Counted from the first letter of the stretch, positions 6,744 through 14,965 are shown. The stretch: DNA of 49,208 bases from Veillonella infantium (GCF_002959895.1 NZ_PPDD01000005.1:1-49208); one strand, 5' to 3'. Translations and numbers: made by a program. The notes: generated by a model not told the origin, from the sequence alone.

Positions 6744-8051
6744 ATGGCAATTGATCGCAATGAAACATTTGACGTTATCGTCGTTGGTGCAGGACCAGCG
6801 GGCTCTGCGGCGGCACTACGCCTCGCAGAACAGCGGGTAAAAGTATTACTCGTTGAACGCGGTACCGCACCAGGCGCTAAAAATATGATGGGTGGACGTA
6901 TCTACACACATTCTTTAGAGCGTTTAGTACCGGACTTTAGAGACCGTGCACCATTGGAACGCAAAGTGACAAAAGAGCGCATTTCTATTGGTACTGGCAA
7001 TGAAATGACGACTATCGAGTATAGTTACCAAGATGGTAAACCAAATGAAGAATCCTACGTAGTATTACGTGCTAAATTTGATAAATGGCTCGCAGAAGAA
7101 GCTGAGAAAAAAGGTGCCCTTCTTGTATCTAATGTACAAGTAACAGACCTCATTACTGAAGGGGAAGGCAAGAACCGCCGCGTAGTGGGCGTTCGCTGTC
7201 ACGATGACGAAGTTTACGCTAAACTCGTTATCATCGCAGAAGGATCCAATACATTGCTATTGGAAAAATCTGGTTTAACAGGTCCTACAGATCCAAGTAC
7301 AATGGCTGTAGGTGTTAAAGAAGTATATAAACTTAAGAAAGATGATCTTGAAAATCGCCTCATGCTATCTGGTGACGAAGGTATGGCATGGCTTACATTG
7401 GGCGATATGACTGATGGTCTATTAGGAGGCGGCTTTATTTATACTAATAAAGAAAGCCTTTCTGTGGGCATGGTTGTAGGCCTTGAGGATATTGGTAAAG
7501 CCAATAAATCGGTAGACGAAATGCTTTCAGCTTTCACAAGCCATCCAAGAATTGCACCATTGTTGAAAAATGGTCAATTAAAAGAGCATAGTGCTCATCT
7601 CGTTCCAGAAGGTGGCTATAAAGCGATGCCACAATTGGGAGGTAATGGTTATATTATCGTTGGCGATGCGGCGCGTATGTGTATGAATCTTGGTTATACC
7701 ATTCGTGGGATGGACCTTGCCATCGAGTCTGGTATGTGTGCAGCAGATGCGGTTAACGTAGCCTTGCGCGACGAAAATATGGATCGTGTAGCTAAATTAT
7801 ATGAACGTCAAATCAAGAACTCTTGGTTGCATAAAGATTTGAAATTGTATAAAAATATGCCTGCATTCCTTGCATCCAATCCTCGTATATTCAAGGAATA
7901 TCCATCTCTCGTAAACAATGTGATGCGAGATGTATTCACTGTTAACGGTGATGGTGCAGTACCAATGATGAAAAAATTGATGGGTCGCGTTGGTGACGTT
8001 GGCCTATTTACCTTAATTCGTGATGCTTTGAAAGGGGTGCGTTCCCTATGA
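6744..8051 (+). CDS. fixC: FixC-type FAD-dependent oxidoreductase (ETF:quinone oxidoreductase-like)
   Basis: 435-residue flavoprotein that passes electrons between electron-transfer flavoprotein and quinone or ferredoxin partners. The FAD-binding motif GAGPAGSAAALRLAEQ is at residues 15-30, and the second FAD contact, GDAARMCMN with the following NLGYTIRGMD, is at about 307-325. The length matches FixC (about 430). It starts the cluster fixC-fixX-etfB-etfA, with fixX overlapping by four bases. In FixABCX systems the complex can bifurcate electrons from NADH to quinone and ferredoxin; here the same four subunits are present but with C and X first. The start has AAAGGAG upstream. Confidence 0.92.
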   Translation: MAIDRNETFDVIVVGAGPAGSAAALRLAEQRVKVLLVERGTAPGAKNMMGGRIYTHSLERLVPDFRDRAPLERKVTKERISIGTGNEMTTIEYSYQDGKPNEESYVVLRAKFDKWLAEEAEKKGALLVSNVQVTDLITEGEGKNRRVVGVRCHDDEVYAKLVIIAEGSNTLLLEKSGLTGPTDPSTMAVGVKEVYKLKKDDLENRLMLSGDEGMAWLTLGDMTDGLLGGGFIYTNKESLSVGMVVGLEDIGKANKSVDEMLSAFTSHPRIAPLLKNGQLKEHSAHLVPEGGYKAMPQLGGNGYIIVGDAARMCMNLGYTIRGMDLAIESGMCAADAVNVALRDENMDRVAKLYERQIKNSWLHKDLKLYKNMPAFLASNPRIFKEYPSLVNNVMRDVFTVNGDGAVPMMKKLMGRVGDVGLFTLIRDALKGVRSL

Positions 8052-8326
8052 AATTAGAAGAGCGCTTGGGCGCCAATAAATACTATGTAGATGAAACGTC
8101 TCCTCATATCCTTGTGGATGGCGCTGGCTTCAGCCACGAAGAGAAAATGAAACTCGTAAATGGCTGTCCTGCTGGTTTATATACATTGCAAGAAAATGGC
8201 GATTTAGCCTTTGATTTCGCTGGTTGCTTAGAATGTGGTACATGCCGCGTTCTTTGTGGCGAGACAATCGTAAAAACATGGAAATATCCGCGTAACGCTA
8301 AGGGCGTAGAATTTAGACAGGGGTGA
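8048..8326 (+). CDS. fixX: FixX ferredoxin-like protein
   Basis: 92-residue ferredoxin-like subunit that binds one [4Fe-4S] cluster and works with FixC. The cluster motif CLECGTCRVLC (about residues 60-70) has the C-x2-C-x2-C-x3-C spacing, and the preceding VNGCPAGLY supplies another family-typical Cys-Pro. The ATG overlaps the fixC stop (ATGA), so the two are translationally coupled. Length agrees with FixX (about 90-97). Confidence 0.92.
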   Translation: MKLEERLGANKYYVDETSPHILVDGAGFSHEEKMKLVNGCPAGLYTLQENGDLAFDFAGCLECGTCRVLCGETIVKTWKYPRNAKGVEFRQG

Positions 8327-8330
8327 GTGT

Positions 8331-9317
8331 ATGGAGTTATTAGTATGTATCAAACAGGTTCCAGATACATCTGAGATTAAGCTGGATCCAGAAACAAATA
8401 ATCTCATCCGCACAGGCTTACCTAGTATTGTAAACCCTGATGACATGCATGCGTTAGAGGCGGCTCTTGCGGTAAAAGATCAATATGAAGGTAGTCGGGT
8501 AACCGTTTTATCCATGGGCCCTCCACAGGCTGAAGAAGCACTTCGTCAGTGTTTGTCCCTCGGTGCCGATGATGCGGTACTCGTTACAGACCGCGCGTTT
8601 GGTGGTGCCGATACATTGGCTACTAGCTATACCATTGCGTCTGCCATCCGTCATATTCAACGTACGATGAACCGTCAGTTTCAAATCATTTTCTGCGGTA
8701 AACAGGCTATCGACGGCGATACTGCACAAGTAGGTCCTCAAATTGCAGAAGAACTCGGTATGGCACAAGCAACGTATGCTTGTAAATTCTCCGTAGATAC
8801 AGCGGCTCAAAAAGCAACTGTAACACGGGAGCACGAAAATGGTTACGAAATCGTAGAGGTGCCATTGCCATTATTAGTAACGGCTACAGCTGAGCTCAAT
8901 GAGCCACGTCAACCAGGCCTTTGGAGCTCTATTTACGCGAAACGTTATGAAATTTCTCATGTCACATTGCGAGATATGCCTAATATTGATGAAAGTCGTA
9001 TCGGCCTTAACGGTTCCCCTACGCGCGTACGCAAAGTATACCAACCACCTCTCCGTGGTAAGGTAGAAATGTTACCATCCATAGAGGAAGGGGCTAAAAA
9101 GGTTCTTGAATTGGCGTACCATATTAAGCCAGAAAAATTTGCTCATCTATTAGTGCCAAATGATGCACCTGTTGAAGTGGTTGAGGACAATGATGAGGGT
9201 GTAGATGTAAAAGACCCGGTGCAACGAGCTGCATCTGTTGAGAGCGTCTCCCCTAGTGAGTTTAAGGCGGTAGCAGCTGCTAAAGGTAATGAAGGTTCTA
9301 AAGGAGGTGACCGGTAA
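8331..9317 (+). CDS. fixA: electron transfer flavoprotein beta subunit (EtfB/FixA)
   Basis: 328-residue ETF beta-type subunit. Hallmarks are MELLVCIKQVPDTSEIKLDP at the N-terminus, the VTVLSMGPPQAEEALRQCLSLGADDAVLVTD core, and GKQAIDGDTAQVGPQIAEELG (about residues 123-143), which contacts AMP or FAD. Typical EtfB ends near residue 260; this one has about 60 extra residues, acidic then Ala/Ser/Gly rich, after the conserved region. It is spaced four bases from fixX and overlaps fixB by one base. It pairs with FixB to form the ETF heterodimer. Confidence 0.92.
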   Translation: MELLVCIKQVPDTSEIKLDPETNNLIRTGLPSIVNPDDMHALEAALAVKDQYEGSRVTVLSMGPPQAEEALRQCLSLGADDAVLVTDRAFGGADTLATSYTIASAIRHIQRTMNRQFQIIFCGKQAIDGDTAQVGPQIAEELGMAQATYACKFSVDTAAQKATVTREHENGYEIVEVPLPLLVTATAELNEPRQPGLWSSIYAKRYEISHVTLRDMPNIDESRIGLNGSPTRVRKVYQPPLRGKVEMLPSIEEGAKKVLELAYHIKPEKFAHLLVPNDAPVEVVEDNDEGVDVKDPVQRAASVESVSPSEFKAVAAAKGNEGSKGGDR

Positions 9318-10318
9318 TGGCCGTAACAAATTTTGATGAATATAGAGACGTCTTTGTTGTAGCCGATACCATCGATGACGTGGTACATCCGGTTACGTAT
9401 GAACTCATCGGTCAAGCTCGCCGCATTGCTAAAGAACTAGGCCAACTTGTTCAAGTTATGCTATTAGGTGAGAATGTGCAAACCGAAGCAGAGGAACTAG
9501 TAGCACATGGTGCTGATATAGTTCACGTTTTTGAAAGTCCGCTTTTAAAATATTATACAACTGATGGCTACACTAAGGTGTTAACAGATTTCTTTGAAGA
9601 CCATAAGCCTAATATCCTCTTGATTGGTGCTACTAACAATGGTCGTGACTTGGCACCTCGTATGTCTGGTCGCATGCAAAACGGCGTAGTAGCAGACTGT
9701 ACAATCTTGACTGTAGATACGAATGAAGGTCTTGTAGAATGGACTCGTCCTGCTTTGGGTGGCAACATCTTGGCGGAAATCATTTCTCCAAACCATCGTC
9801 CGCAAATGGGCTCCGTACGTCCTAATGTATTTAAAAAGCCTGAACGTATTGCAGATAGCTGGGGTCGCATCCAAATTGAACAATTCGACCTCAAACCCGA
9901 AGACATTCGCATGAAGCGTTTAGACTTTATTCCGTTCAGTAAAGATGGCTACAATATCCAAGAAGCAGATATCATCGTAGCTGGTGGTCGCGGTATGGGC
10001 TCTAAAGAAAACTTTGATAAACTTTACGAACTTGCTGAAGCTATCGGTGGCGTAGTAGGCGCTACACGACCACTCGTTGAAAAAGGCTGGATTGAATTGC
10101 CGTACCAAGTAGGCCAAACTGGTAAAACTGTAAGCCCTAAACTATACTTGGCATTCGGTATCTCCGGCGCTATCCAACACGTGAGCGGCATCTCCGGTGC
10201 TGACACAATCGTAGCTATTAACAACGATCCAAATGCTGAAATCTTCCAACACGCTAACTATGGCATCGTAGGGGACTGCATGGAAGTGTTAAATGATATG
10301 TTGGCGCATCTGAAATAA
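9317..10318 (+). CDS. fixB: electron transfer flavoprotein alpha subunit (EtfA/FixB)
   Basis: 333-residue ETF alpha subunit. The N-terminal domain is followed by the C-terminal FAD-binding domain with the complete signature GATRPLVEKGWIELPYQVGQ and KLYLAFGISGAIQHVSG (about residues 245-295), then ADTIVAINNDPNAEIF. Length is normal for FixB. GGAGGTGA lies just upstream, within the fixA 3' end. It is the last gene of the fix cluster; a palindromic region rather than a clear T-tailed terminator follows. Confidence 0.93.
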   Translation: MAVTNFDEYRDVFVVADTIDDVVHPVTYELIGQARRIAKELGQLVQVMLLGENVQTEAEELVAHGADIVHVFESPLLKYYTTDGYTKVLTDFFEDHKPNILLIGATNNGRDLAPRMSGRMQNGVVADCTILTVDTNEGLVEWTRPALGGNILAEIISPNHRPQMGSVRPNVFKKPERIADSWGRIQIEQFDLKPEDIRMKRLDFIPFSKDGYNIQEADIIVAGGRGMGSKENFDKLYELAEAIGGVVGATRPLVEKGWIELPYQVGQTGKTVSPKLYLAFGISGAIQHVSGISGADTIVAINNDPNAEIFQHANYGIVGDCMEVLNDMLAHLK

Positions 10319-10327
10319 AAGACGTAG

Positions 10328-10462
10328 TATTTGAGCTCTCCTCGTCAAACCTAATAAAACAATAGGGATACCTATCCTCAGCCTTCATGGGTACGCGTAG
10401 CGCCCAAGGCGGCTTCGAATAGGTATCCCTATTTGCTTTCTAGCTGTGGTAGAGCTCAAATA
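10328..10462. repeat. nested palindromic element
   Basis: Outer arms TATTTGAGCTCT (10328-10339) and AGAGCTCAAATA (10451-10462) are perfect 12-mers. Inner arms AATAGGGATACCTAT (10361-10375) and ATAGGTATCCCTATT (10419-10433) are perfect 15-mers. The structure sits directly behind fixB and may act as a 3' stabiliser or weak terminator, or be a small mobile palindrome. Confidence 0.65.
10390..10435. repeat. 46-bp direct repeat, copy 1
   Basis: Identical over 46 bases to 10618-10663, beginning GGTACGCGTAGCGCCC and ending with the ATAGGTATCCCTATT arm plus TG. It forms the right half of the nested palindrome and carries a GCGTAGC mini-hairpin at 10395-10401. Confidence 0.75.
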
Positions 10463-10617
10463 TCAGCGTATTAAATGTAGCTGTGCCAATATATCATTCT
10501 AGGGAATAGCAGAAGGCTCTAAAGCGAGCTAAGTTGCTTCCGGAACGGTAATCCTTTTTCATTTCTATACGATTTCCTTTCAGATGCGTCAATATGTCAT
10601 TTGGAGAAGGGCGGAAT

Positions 10618-10663
10618 GGTACGCGTAGCGCCCAAGGCGGCTTCGAATAGGTATCCCTATTTG
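10618..10663. repeat. 46-bp direct repeat, copy 2
   Basis: Exact second copy of 10390-10435, 228 bases downstream. Unlike copy 1 it has no matching left arm, so it looks like a half-palindrome left by duplication or deletion. The intervening 10463-10617 holds no gene I can support. Confidence 0.75.
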
Positions 10664-10728
10664 TTTTCCATGTATACAATATTTTCGCCGATTATAGGTG
10701 GTAGGGTAGCGTTTTTGGATTTTGAAAA

Positions 10729-10737
10729 TGGTATAAT
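10729..10737 (+). promoter_or_regulatory. extended -10 promoter
   Basis: TGG TATAAT (consensus -10 at 10732-10737 with an upstream TG) lies 42 bases before the SDR gene. A matching -35 is not obvious. Confidence 0.5.
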
Positions 10738-10779
10738 GAACTTGATAGAATAAAATGGATTGATGATGAGGAGGCTTTT

Positions 10780-11538
10780 ATGGCTCGTAATGTTTTTGTC
10801 ACTGGTGCAACGTCTGGTATTGGTCTTTGTATTGCTGAGGCTTATGCCAAGCATGGGGATAATGTGTTGATTTCTGGCCGTCGTGCTGAGTTGCTCGACG
10901 AGGTACAGGCTCGTTTGTCTAAGGAGCATGGCGTGCGTGTTGAGACTTTAGTTCTTGATGTGCGTAGTCGCGAGGATGTTGAAAGCAAGGTTCCTGCTGC
11001 TATTGAGGCTTTTGGTGGCGTCGATGTGCTCGTAAATAATGCTGGTCTTGCACAAGGCCTTGATCCTTTCCAAGATAGTGCTGTTGATGATGCGGTGACT
11101 ATGATTGATACTAATGTGAAAGGCCTTTTATATGTAACAAAAGCAGTACTACCTTTTATGATTGATAAAAATGAAGGTCATATTGTAAATATGGGCTCCA
11201 CTGCAGGCATTTATGCATATCCAGGTGGTGCAGTGTACTGTGCTACAAAGGCAGCGGTTAAGACATTAAGCGATGGCATTCGCATGGATACTATAGCTAC
11301 AGACATTAAGGTTACTACCATTCAACCAGGCATCGTAGAAACTCCATTTAGCGAAGTACGATTCCACGGTGATGCGGAACGAGCTAAATCTGTCTACGCT
11401 GGTATTGAGGCTGTTCAACCAGAGGATGTAGCCGATGTTGTACTATATGTAACTAACCAACCTAAACGCTTGCAAATTTCCGATGTAACTATCATGGCGA
11501 ACCAACAAGCGGCAGGATTTATGGTTCATAAGAAATAA
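10780..11538 (+). CDS. SDR family oxidoreductase (YdfG-like)
   Basis: 252-residue classical short-chain dehydrogenase/reductase. It has the nucleotide-binding TGATSGIG (residues 8-15), a GRR segment after strand 2 that suggests NADP preference, NNAG (about 87-90), and the catalytic Tyr153-x-x-x-Lys157 in YCATKAAV. The C-terminal part resembles the YdfG group (3-hydroxy acid or serine dehydrogenases), but substrate cannot be fixed from sequence. ATGAGGAGG precedes the start. Apparently monocistronic. Confidence 0.88.
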   Translation: MARNVFVTGATSGIGLCIAEAYAKHGDNVLISGRRAELLDEVQARLSKEHGVRVETLVLDVRSREDVESKVPAAIEAFGGVDVLVNNAGLAQGLDPFQDSAVDDAVTMIDTNVKGLLYVTKAVLPFMIDKNEGHIVNMGSTAGIYAYPGGAVYCATKAAVKTLSDGIRMDTIATDIKVTTIQPGIVETPFSEVRFHGDAERAKSVYAGIEAVQPEDVADVVLYVTNQPKRLQISDVTIMANQQAAGFMVHKK

Positions 11539-11674
11539 TAGGGTATTATACTAAGATTGATAACATGATATAGGTAGTATTTATTACTTGAAATTCTATA
11601 TCATTTAGGATATACTTGTTAAGCACATTTTGATAAATATAATTTTACAAAATGCATTTTCGGAGATTGTTGTT

Positions 11675-12274
11675 ATGACAACGAAGATAAAAACATTACT
11701 AGTGGCTTCTTTAGCTTGTGCAGCTATTGGTTCCTATAGCATTACTAGTGCACACGGGCCATCTGTTGGAGATAGATCTGTGTCTATGACTGGTGGAATC
11801 TCAGTTGAACCTACAGAACCAAATGTTATTATGCCTAGCCCCGTACATGTGTTCACCACCGTTAAAGAAGCGGCGGAGTATATGAATATAACACCACAGA
11901 TGCCAAAGTTATTGCCTGTAGGCTTTAATATTCAATCTGTCATAACCTTAGAGAAAGATATATTACAAGTGGTTTATGTCTATGAACCTGGTGCGGATCC
12001 ATATTATAACCAAGCTGGCGGCGCATATATTATATATCGCTCATCTAAGTTACCTGGTGATATCAGCGGTGACCATAAGATTCATAAGGTGATAGAAACT
12101 GAAGGTGTAGACGGTATAAAGGTTACTTTCAAAGGCAGTGACAAAATGGTTTATCTTGCATCGTGGATGAAAGATGGACAAAATCATTCTTTAGATTTTT
12201 ATCGCCCCGTTACACGAGATGTGGCGAAGGCTATTATCCGTAATATTGTTGAAGAAACATCACATATAAAATAA
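11675..12274 (+). CDS. exported protein, paralog family member 1
   Basis: 199-residue predicted exported protein. The start at 11675 gives a clean signal peptide (MTTKIKTLLVASLACAAIGSYS, cleavage near TSAHG) and has GGAG nine bases upstream; an earlier in-frame ATG at 11630 lacks both. The mature part has conserved blocks shared with the genes at 12320 and 20081: PKLLPVGFNIQSV, DILQVVYVYEPG, YRSSKLPGDISGDHK and VYLASWMKDGQNHSLDF. The LPxGY...V pattern and the beta-rich layout resemble DUF4367-type domains, but this is a guess. Function unknown. Confidence 0.75.
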   Translation: MTTKIKTLLVASLACAAIGSYSITSAHGPSVGDRSVSMTGGISVEPTEPNVIMPSPVHVFTTVKEAAEYMNITPQMPKLLPVGFNIQSVITLEKDILQVVYVYEPGADPYYNQAGGAYIIYRSSKLPGDISGDHKIHKVIETEGVDGIKVTFKGSDKMVYLASWMKDGQNHSLDFYRPVTRDVAKAIIRNIVEETSHIK

Positions 12275-12319
12275 TGTGTTTTTAATAATATTTGTGTTAA
12301 CCGAAGGGAGATTATACGG

Positions 12320-12913
12320 ATGGTTAAAAAATTTGTATTGATGGCGGTTGCATGTGCGTGCATAGGTTCTTATACTGTAGCTGGTGCACAAGGTACTTAT
12401 GATGTACCACCTGATCCAGCTAAACCTGTAGTTGCAGAACAGGCAGCTCCAATGGTTGGTATGCCAAGCCCAATTCATGAATTTGCTACTATTGATGAAG
12501 CTGCTAAATACATGAATATTATGCCTCATCTACCTAAAGTATTACCTGTAGGCTATAATATTGAGTCTGTAAGCACAATCAATAAAGATGTTTTGCAAGT
12601 TGTGTATGTTTACCAAGCTGGTGAAGATACAACGCGGAACCAAGCGGCAGGCAAACGTATTGTGTATCGCGTAGGTACTACAAAAGGTGATATCAGTGGT
12701 AATCATAAGGATTATCGCGTTACAGCTACAGAAAAGGTAAACGGTACAAAGGTTACTTTCAAAGGTGGCGAAAAAATGGTATATCTCGCAGGTTGGACGA
12801 AAGATGGTCAAACACATGCGATGTACTTTGAGCGCCCTGTAACTCGTGATATGGCAAAAGCGATTATTGCTAACACTGTTGCACCTACAGCACATGCAGC
12901 ATATACAAAATAA
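12320..12913 (+). CDS. exported protein, paralog family member 2
   Basis: 197-residue paralog of the preceding gene, clearly a tandem duplication: PKVLPVGYNIESV, DVLQVVYVYQAG, GDISGNHKDYRV and VYLAGWTKDGQTH align without gaps. It has its own signal peptide (MVKKFVLMAVACACIGSYTV, cleavage near AGAQG) and ribosome binding site GGGAG. The conserved W-x-x-x-GQ-H block near the C-terminus suggests a common ligand or fold core. Cellular location is probably periplasm. Function unknown. Confidence 0.77.
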   Translation: MVKKFVLMAVACACIGSYTVAGAQGTYDVPPDPAKPVVAEQAAPMVGMPSPIHEFATIDEAAKYMNIMPHLPKVLPVGYNIESVSTINKDVLQVVYVYQAGEDTTRNQAAGKRIVYRVGTTKGDISGNHKDYRVTATEKVNGTKVTFKGGEKMVYLAGWTKDGQTHAMYFERPVTRDMAKAIIANTVAPTAHAAYTK

Positions 12914-12988
12914 TATAACAGTCCAGCCTAGTGGGATAGGCATGCGAGCTGTGGTGAAGCAATCGCATGGACACTGTAAGGGTTATAT
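12913..12988 (+). other. three-way-junction-like 3' UTR structure
   Basis: Closing helix GTCC (12921-12924)/GGAC (12969-12972), extended by ACA (12918-12920)/TGT (12975-12977), encloses two hairpins: GCCTA (12926-12930)/TAGGC (12937-12941) and ATGCGA (12942-12947)/TCGCAT (12963-12968). ATATAAC (12913-12919) could also pair with GTTATAT (12982-12988). It sits directly after the stop codon and before a terminator. Not a riboswitch class I recognise. Confidence 0.45.
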
Positions 12989-12994
12989 AAGAAG

Positions 12995-13020
12995 CGGCCC
13001 CTCTCATGAGGGGCCGTTTT
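12995..13020 (+). terminator. rho-independent terminator
   Basis: CGGCCCCTC (12995-13003) pairs with GAGGGGCCG (13008-13016) around a TCAT loop, followed by TTTT. It ends the exported-paralog transcript. Confidence 0.85.
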
Positions 13021-13039
13021 AGTATATATGCTAAAATTT

Positions 13040-13100
13040 CATAATGAGAATCATTCTAACATACCTATATGGGTATATCTAAAAATTAGAATCATTGTTA
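13040..13100 (+). promoter_or_regulatory. two Fur-box-like operators
   Basis: CATAATGAGAATCATTCTA (13040-13058) matches the 19-base Fur consensus GATAATGATAATCATTATC at 15 positions. A second, weaker site with the core AGAATCATT lies at 13088-13096. Both are upstream of the importer operon, so uptake is probably repressed by Fur when iron is plentiful (inference). Confidence 0.65.
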
Positions 13101-13144
13101 AAATTAAATATAGTTGTTTTTTGATAAAGAAGGCAGGTGATGTA

Positions 13145-14095
13145 TTGTATCGATTAATACTACAGCGTTTGGCAAGTATTGTAGGTATTTTATTGGTTGT
13201 TACCATCGGTACATTTGTATTGATAAAATTATCTCCTATTGATCCCGTGTCGATGAAGTTTAATCTTCTAGGAGCTACACCAGATCCAGTTGTAGTTGCA
13301 CAGATACGAGAGCAGTTGGGGCTCAATGATCCTTGGTGGCAGCAATACTTACGTTGGTTAGGTCAAATTGTACAAGGGGACTTTGGTGAGTCCATTCTGT
13401 ACGCTTTACCAGTAGCGACCATTCTTGGTGGCGCCTTGCCTAATACCTTAGGGCTCGTATCCTTATCTCTTGTTATAGGGATAGTGGTGACCATACCGCT
13501 CGGTATGCTATCTGCAAAGTATCAAGACTCATGGATTGATCATGGGGTTCGTCTCGTTACATTCTTAGCGTTAGCAATCCCTGGGTTCTGGGTCGGTTTA
13601 TTATTACTGTACTTATTCGGTGTTAAATTGCAGTTAGTGTCGGTAACGAATACCACTGGCTTTTCTGCCTATGTTCTGCCCGCGGTAACCCTTGCTTTAT
13701 GGATATGTGGTCTCTACATTCGTCGATTGCGCAATGCTATTTTAGAAGTGTCGCGACAGCCCTTTGTACAGGGGGCGCGAGCATTAGGCTTGCCAGAATG
13801 GATGGTCTACACCCGTTACATATTCCCTCATGTAGGACTTATGTTGTTGCCTATGATGGGGGTAACGATGGGCGCTATGCTAGGTGGATCTGCCGTTATT
13901 GAAACGGTATTCGCCATAAAAGGTATTGGTTACATGATGGTGCAAGGTATTATGGCTCGTGATTATGTATTGATGCAAGGCTACATTATTTGGATTACTA
14001 TGGTGTTCATCGTGATTAATATTATCATTGATGTATTGAGTGTTTGGCTGAATCCGAAGCGAAGAGCCGCTATAAAAGGAGGCTCCTATGAGTAG
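13145..14095 (+). CDS. ABC importer permease, NikB/CntB/DppB type
   Basis: 316-residue integral membrane permease of the nickel/peptide/opine family. The TTG start at 13145 (YRLILQRLASIVGILL) is chosen because the family begins exactly there (NikB about 314 residues), AAGGCAGGTGA precedes it, and the Fur-like boxes lie upstream. Six membrane segments are visible. The cytoplasmic EAA loop is around residues 215-245 (EVSRQPFVQGARALGLPEWM). It is the first gene of a five-gene operon: permease, permease, binding protein, ATPase, ATPase. The next gene overlaps by eight bases. Confidence 0.87.
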   Translation: MYRLILQRLASIVGILLVVTIGTFVLIKLSPIDPVSMKFNLLGATPDPVVVAQIREQLGLNDPWWQQYLRWLGQIVQGDFGESILYALPVATILGGALPNTLGLVSLSLVIGIVVTIPLGMLSAKYQDSWIDHGVRLVTFLALAIPGFWVGLLLLYLFGVKLQLVSVTNTTGFSAYVLPAVTLALWICGLYIRRLRNAILEVSRQPFVQGARALGLPEWMVYTRYIFPHVGLMLLPMMGVTMGAMLGGSAVIETVFAIKGIGYMMVQGIMARDYVLMQGYIIWITMVFIVINIIIDVLSVWLNPKRRAAIKGGSYE

Positions 14096-14897
14096 ACGAA
14101 AGCCTTATACTTTATATGTAATGTTGGTATTATCTGCTTTGTGGATTGTATTTTTCCTGTGTGCTCCTTATATAGCACCCTTTGATCCTGAAACGACGAG
14201 TGTTGCGGACCGCTTACAAGACATTAGTAGTACCCATCTATTAGGGACTGACCAACTCGGTCGTGATGTGTGGTCTCGTATTCTCTACGGTGGTAAAGCC
14301 TCTTTAGGGATTGCTTTCACCATCATTGGCATTAGTGGGGCCATCGGTATCGCTATTGGTGGATTAGCAGGATTCTCTACACCTCACGTTGACCGTTGGT
14401 TATCTCGTTTAATCGATTTAGTACTTGGCTTCCCGAACATGGTGATTGCCATTGCTTTCATTGGTATCATGGGACCGAGCATTACGAATGTCATCATTTC
14501 CTTGTGCATTACGAAATGGGCGGAATATGCCCGTATCACGAGAGGCCTCGTACAGATTGAACGCCACGCGGAGTATATTACCTTTGCTCGCATGTCGGGC
14601 GCTTCAAACCTACGAATCCTATGGCGCTATATTCTGCCGAATGTACTGCCACCATTGGTAATCGTCATTATACAACATCTAGGGGATGCTATCATCTTGG
14701 TAGCTAGCTTCTCACTCATCGGCATCGGCGTTCAACCGCCAGATCCGGAGTGGGGTGCTATCTTGTTAAGTTCCCGAGATTTCCTACAAACGGCGCCGTG
14801 GCTGTTGATTTACCCAGGGCTCGCCATTTTCATTACTGTTGTTTTATTTAACTATATTGGCGATGCGTTGCGCGATGCCCTCGATGTATCTCGTTAA
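14088..14897 (+). CDS. ABC importer permease, NikC/CntC/DppC type
   Basis: 269-residue second permease, shaped like NikC: an N-terminal membrane segment (residues 8-28), then YIAPFDPETTSVADRLQ and HLLGTDQLGRDVWSRILYGG, the family's conserved periplasmic entry motif. Five further membrane segments follow. The EAA loop is around residues 160-180 (RHAEYITFARMSGASNLRIL). AAAGGAGG precedes the ATG, which overlaps the preceding permease gene. Forms the transmembrane heterodimer with it. Confidence 0.9.
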   Translation: MSRRKPYTLYVMLVLSALWIVFFLCAPYIAPFDPETTSVADRLQDISSTHLLGTDQLGRDVWSRILYGGKASLGIAFTIIGISGAIGIAIGGLAGFSTPHVDRWLSRLIDLVLGFPNMVIAIAFIGIMGPSITNVIISLCITKWAEYARITRGLVQIERHAEYITFARMSGASNLRILWRYILPNVLPPLVIVIIQHLGDAIILVASFSLIGIGVQPPDPEWGAILLSSRDFLQTAPWLLIYPGLAIFITVVLFNYIGDALRDALDVSR

Positions 14898-14926
14898 CCG
14901 TGCTGTGTATAGATTTTTATGGTGAA

Positions 14927-14943
14927 AGCCTCTTTCACAGAGG
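14927..14943 (+). other. intra-operon hairpin
   Basis: GCCTC (14927-14931) pairs with GAGGC (14939-14943) in the gap between the permease and binding-protein genes. No T-run follows. A hairpin at this place often protects the highly expressed binding-protein message from 3' exonucleases (inference). Confidence 0.4.
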
Positions 14944-14965
14944 CGATGTTCAAAAAGGAGAAGTT

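Noticed and set aside
12913-13016. Riboswitch controlling the downstream metal importer
   Set aside because: The Fur-like boxes, and so the importer promoter, lie downstream of the terminator, and the structure follows directly on a stop codon. It matches no riboswitch consensus I know, including the NiCo class.
13028-13144. Longer N-terminus for the first importer permease
   Set aside because: The extension would run through the Fur-like boxes, has no family similarity and no ribosome binding site; the TTG at 13145 fits the family length.
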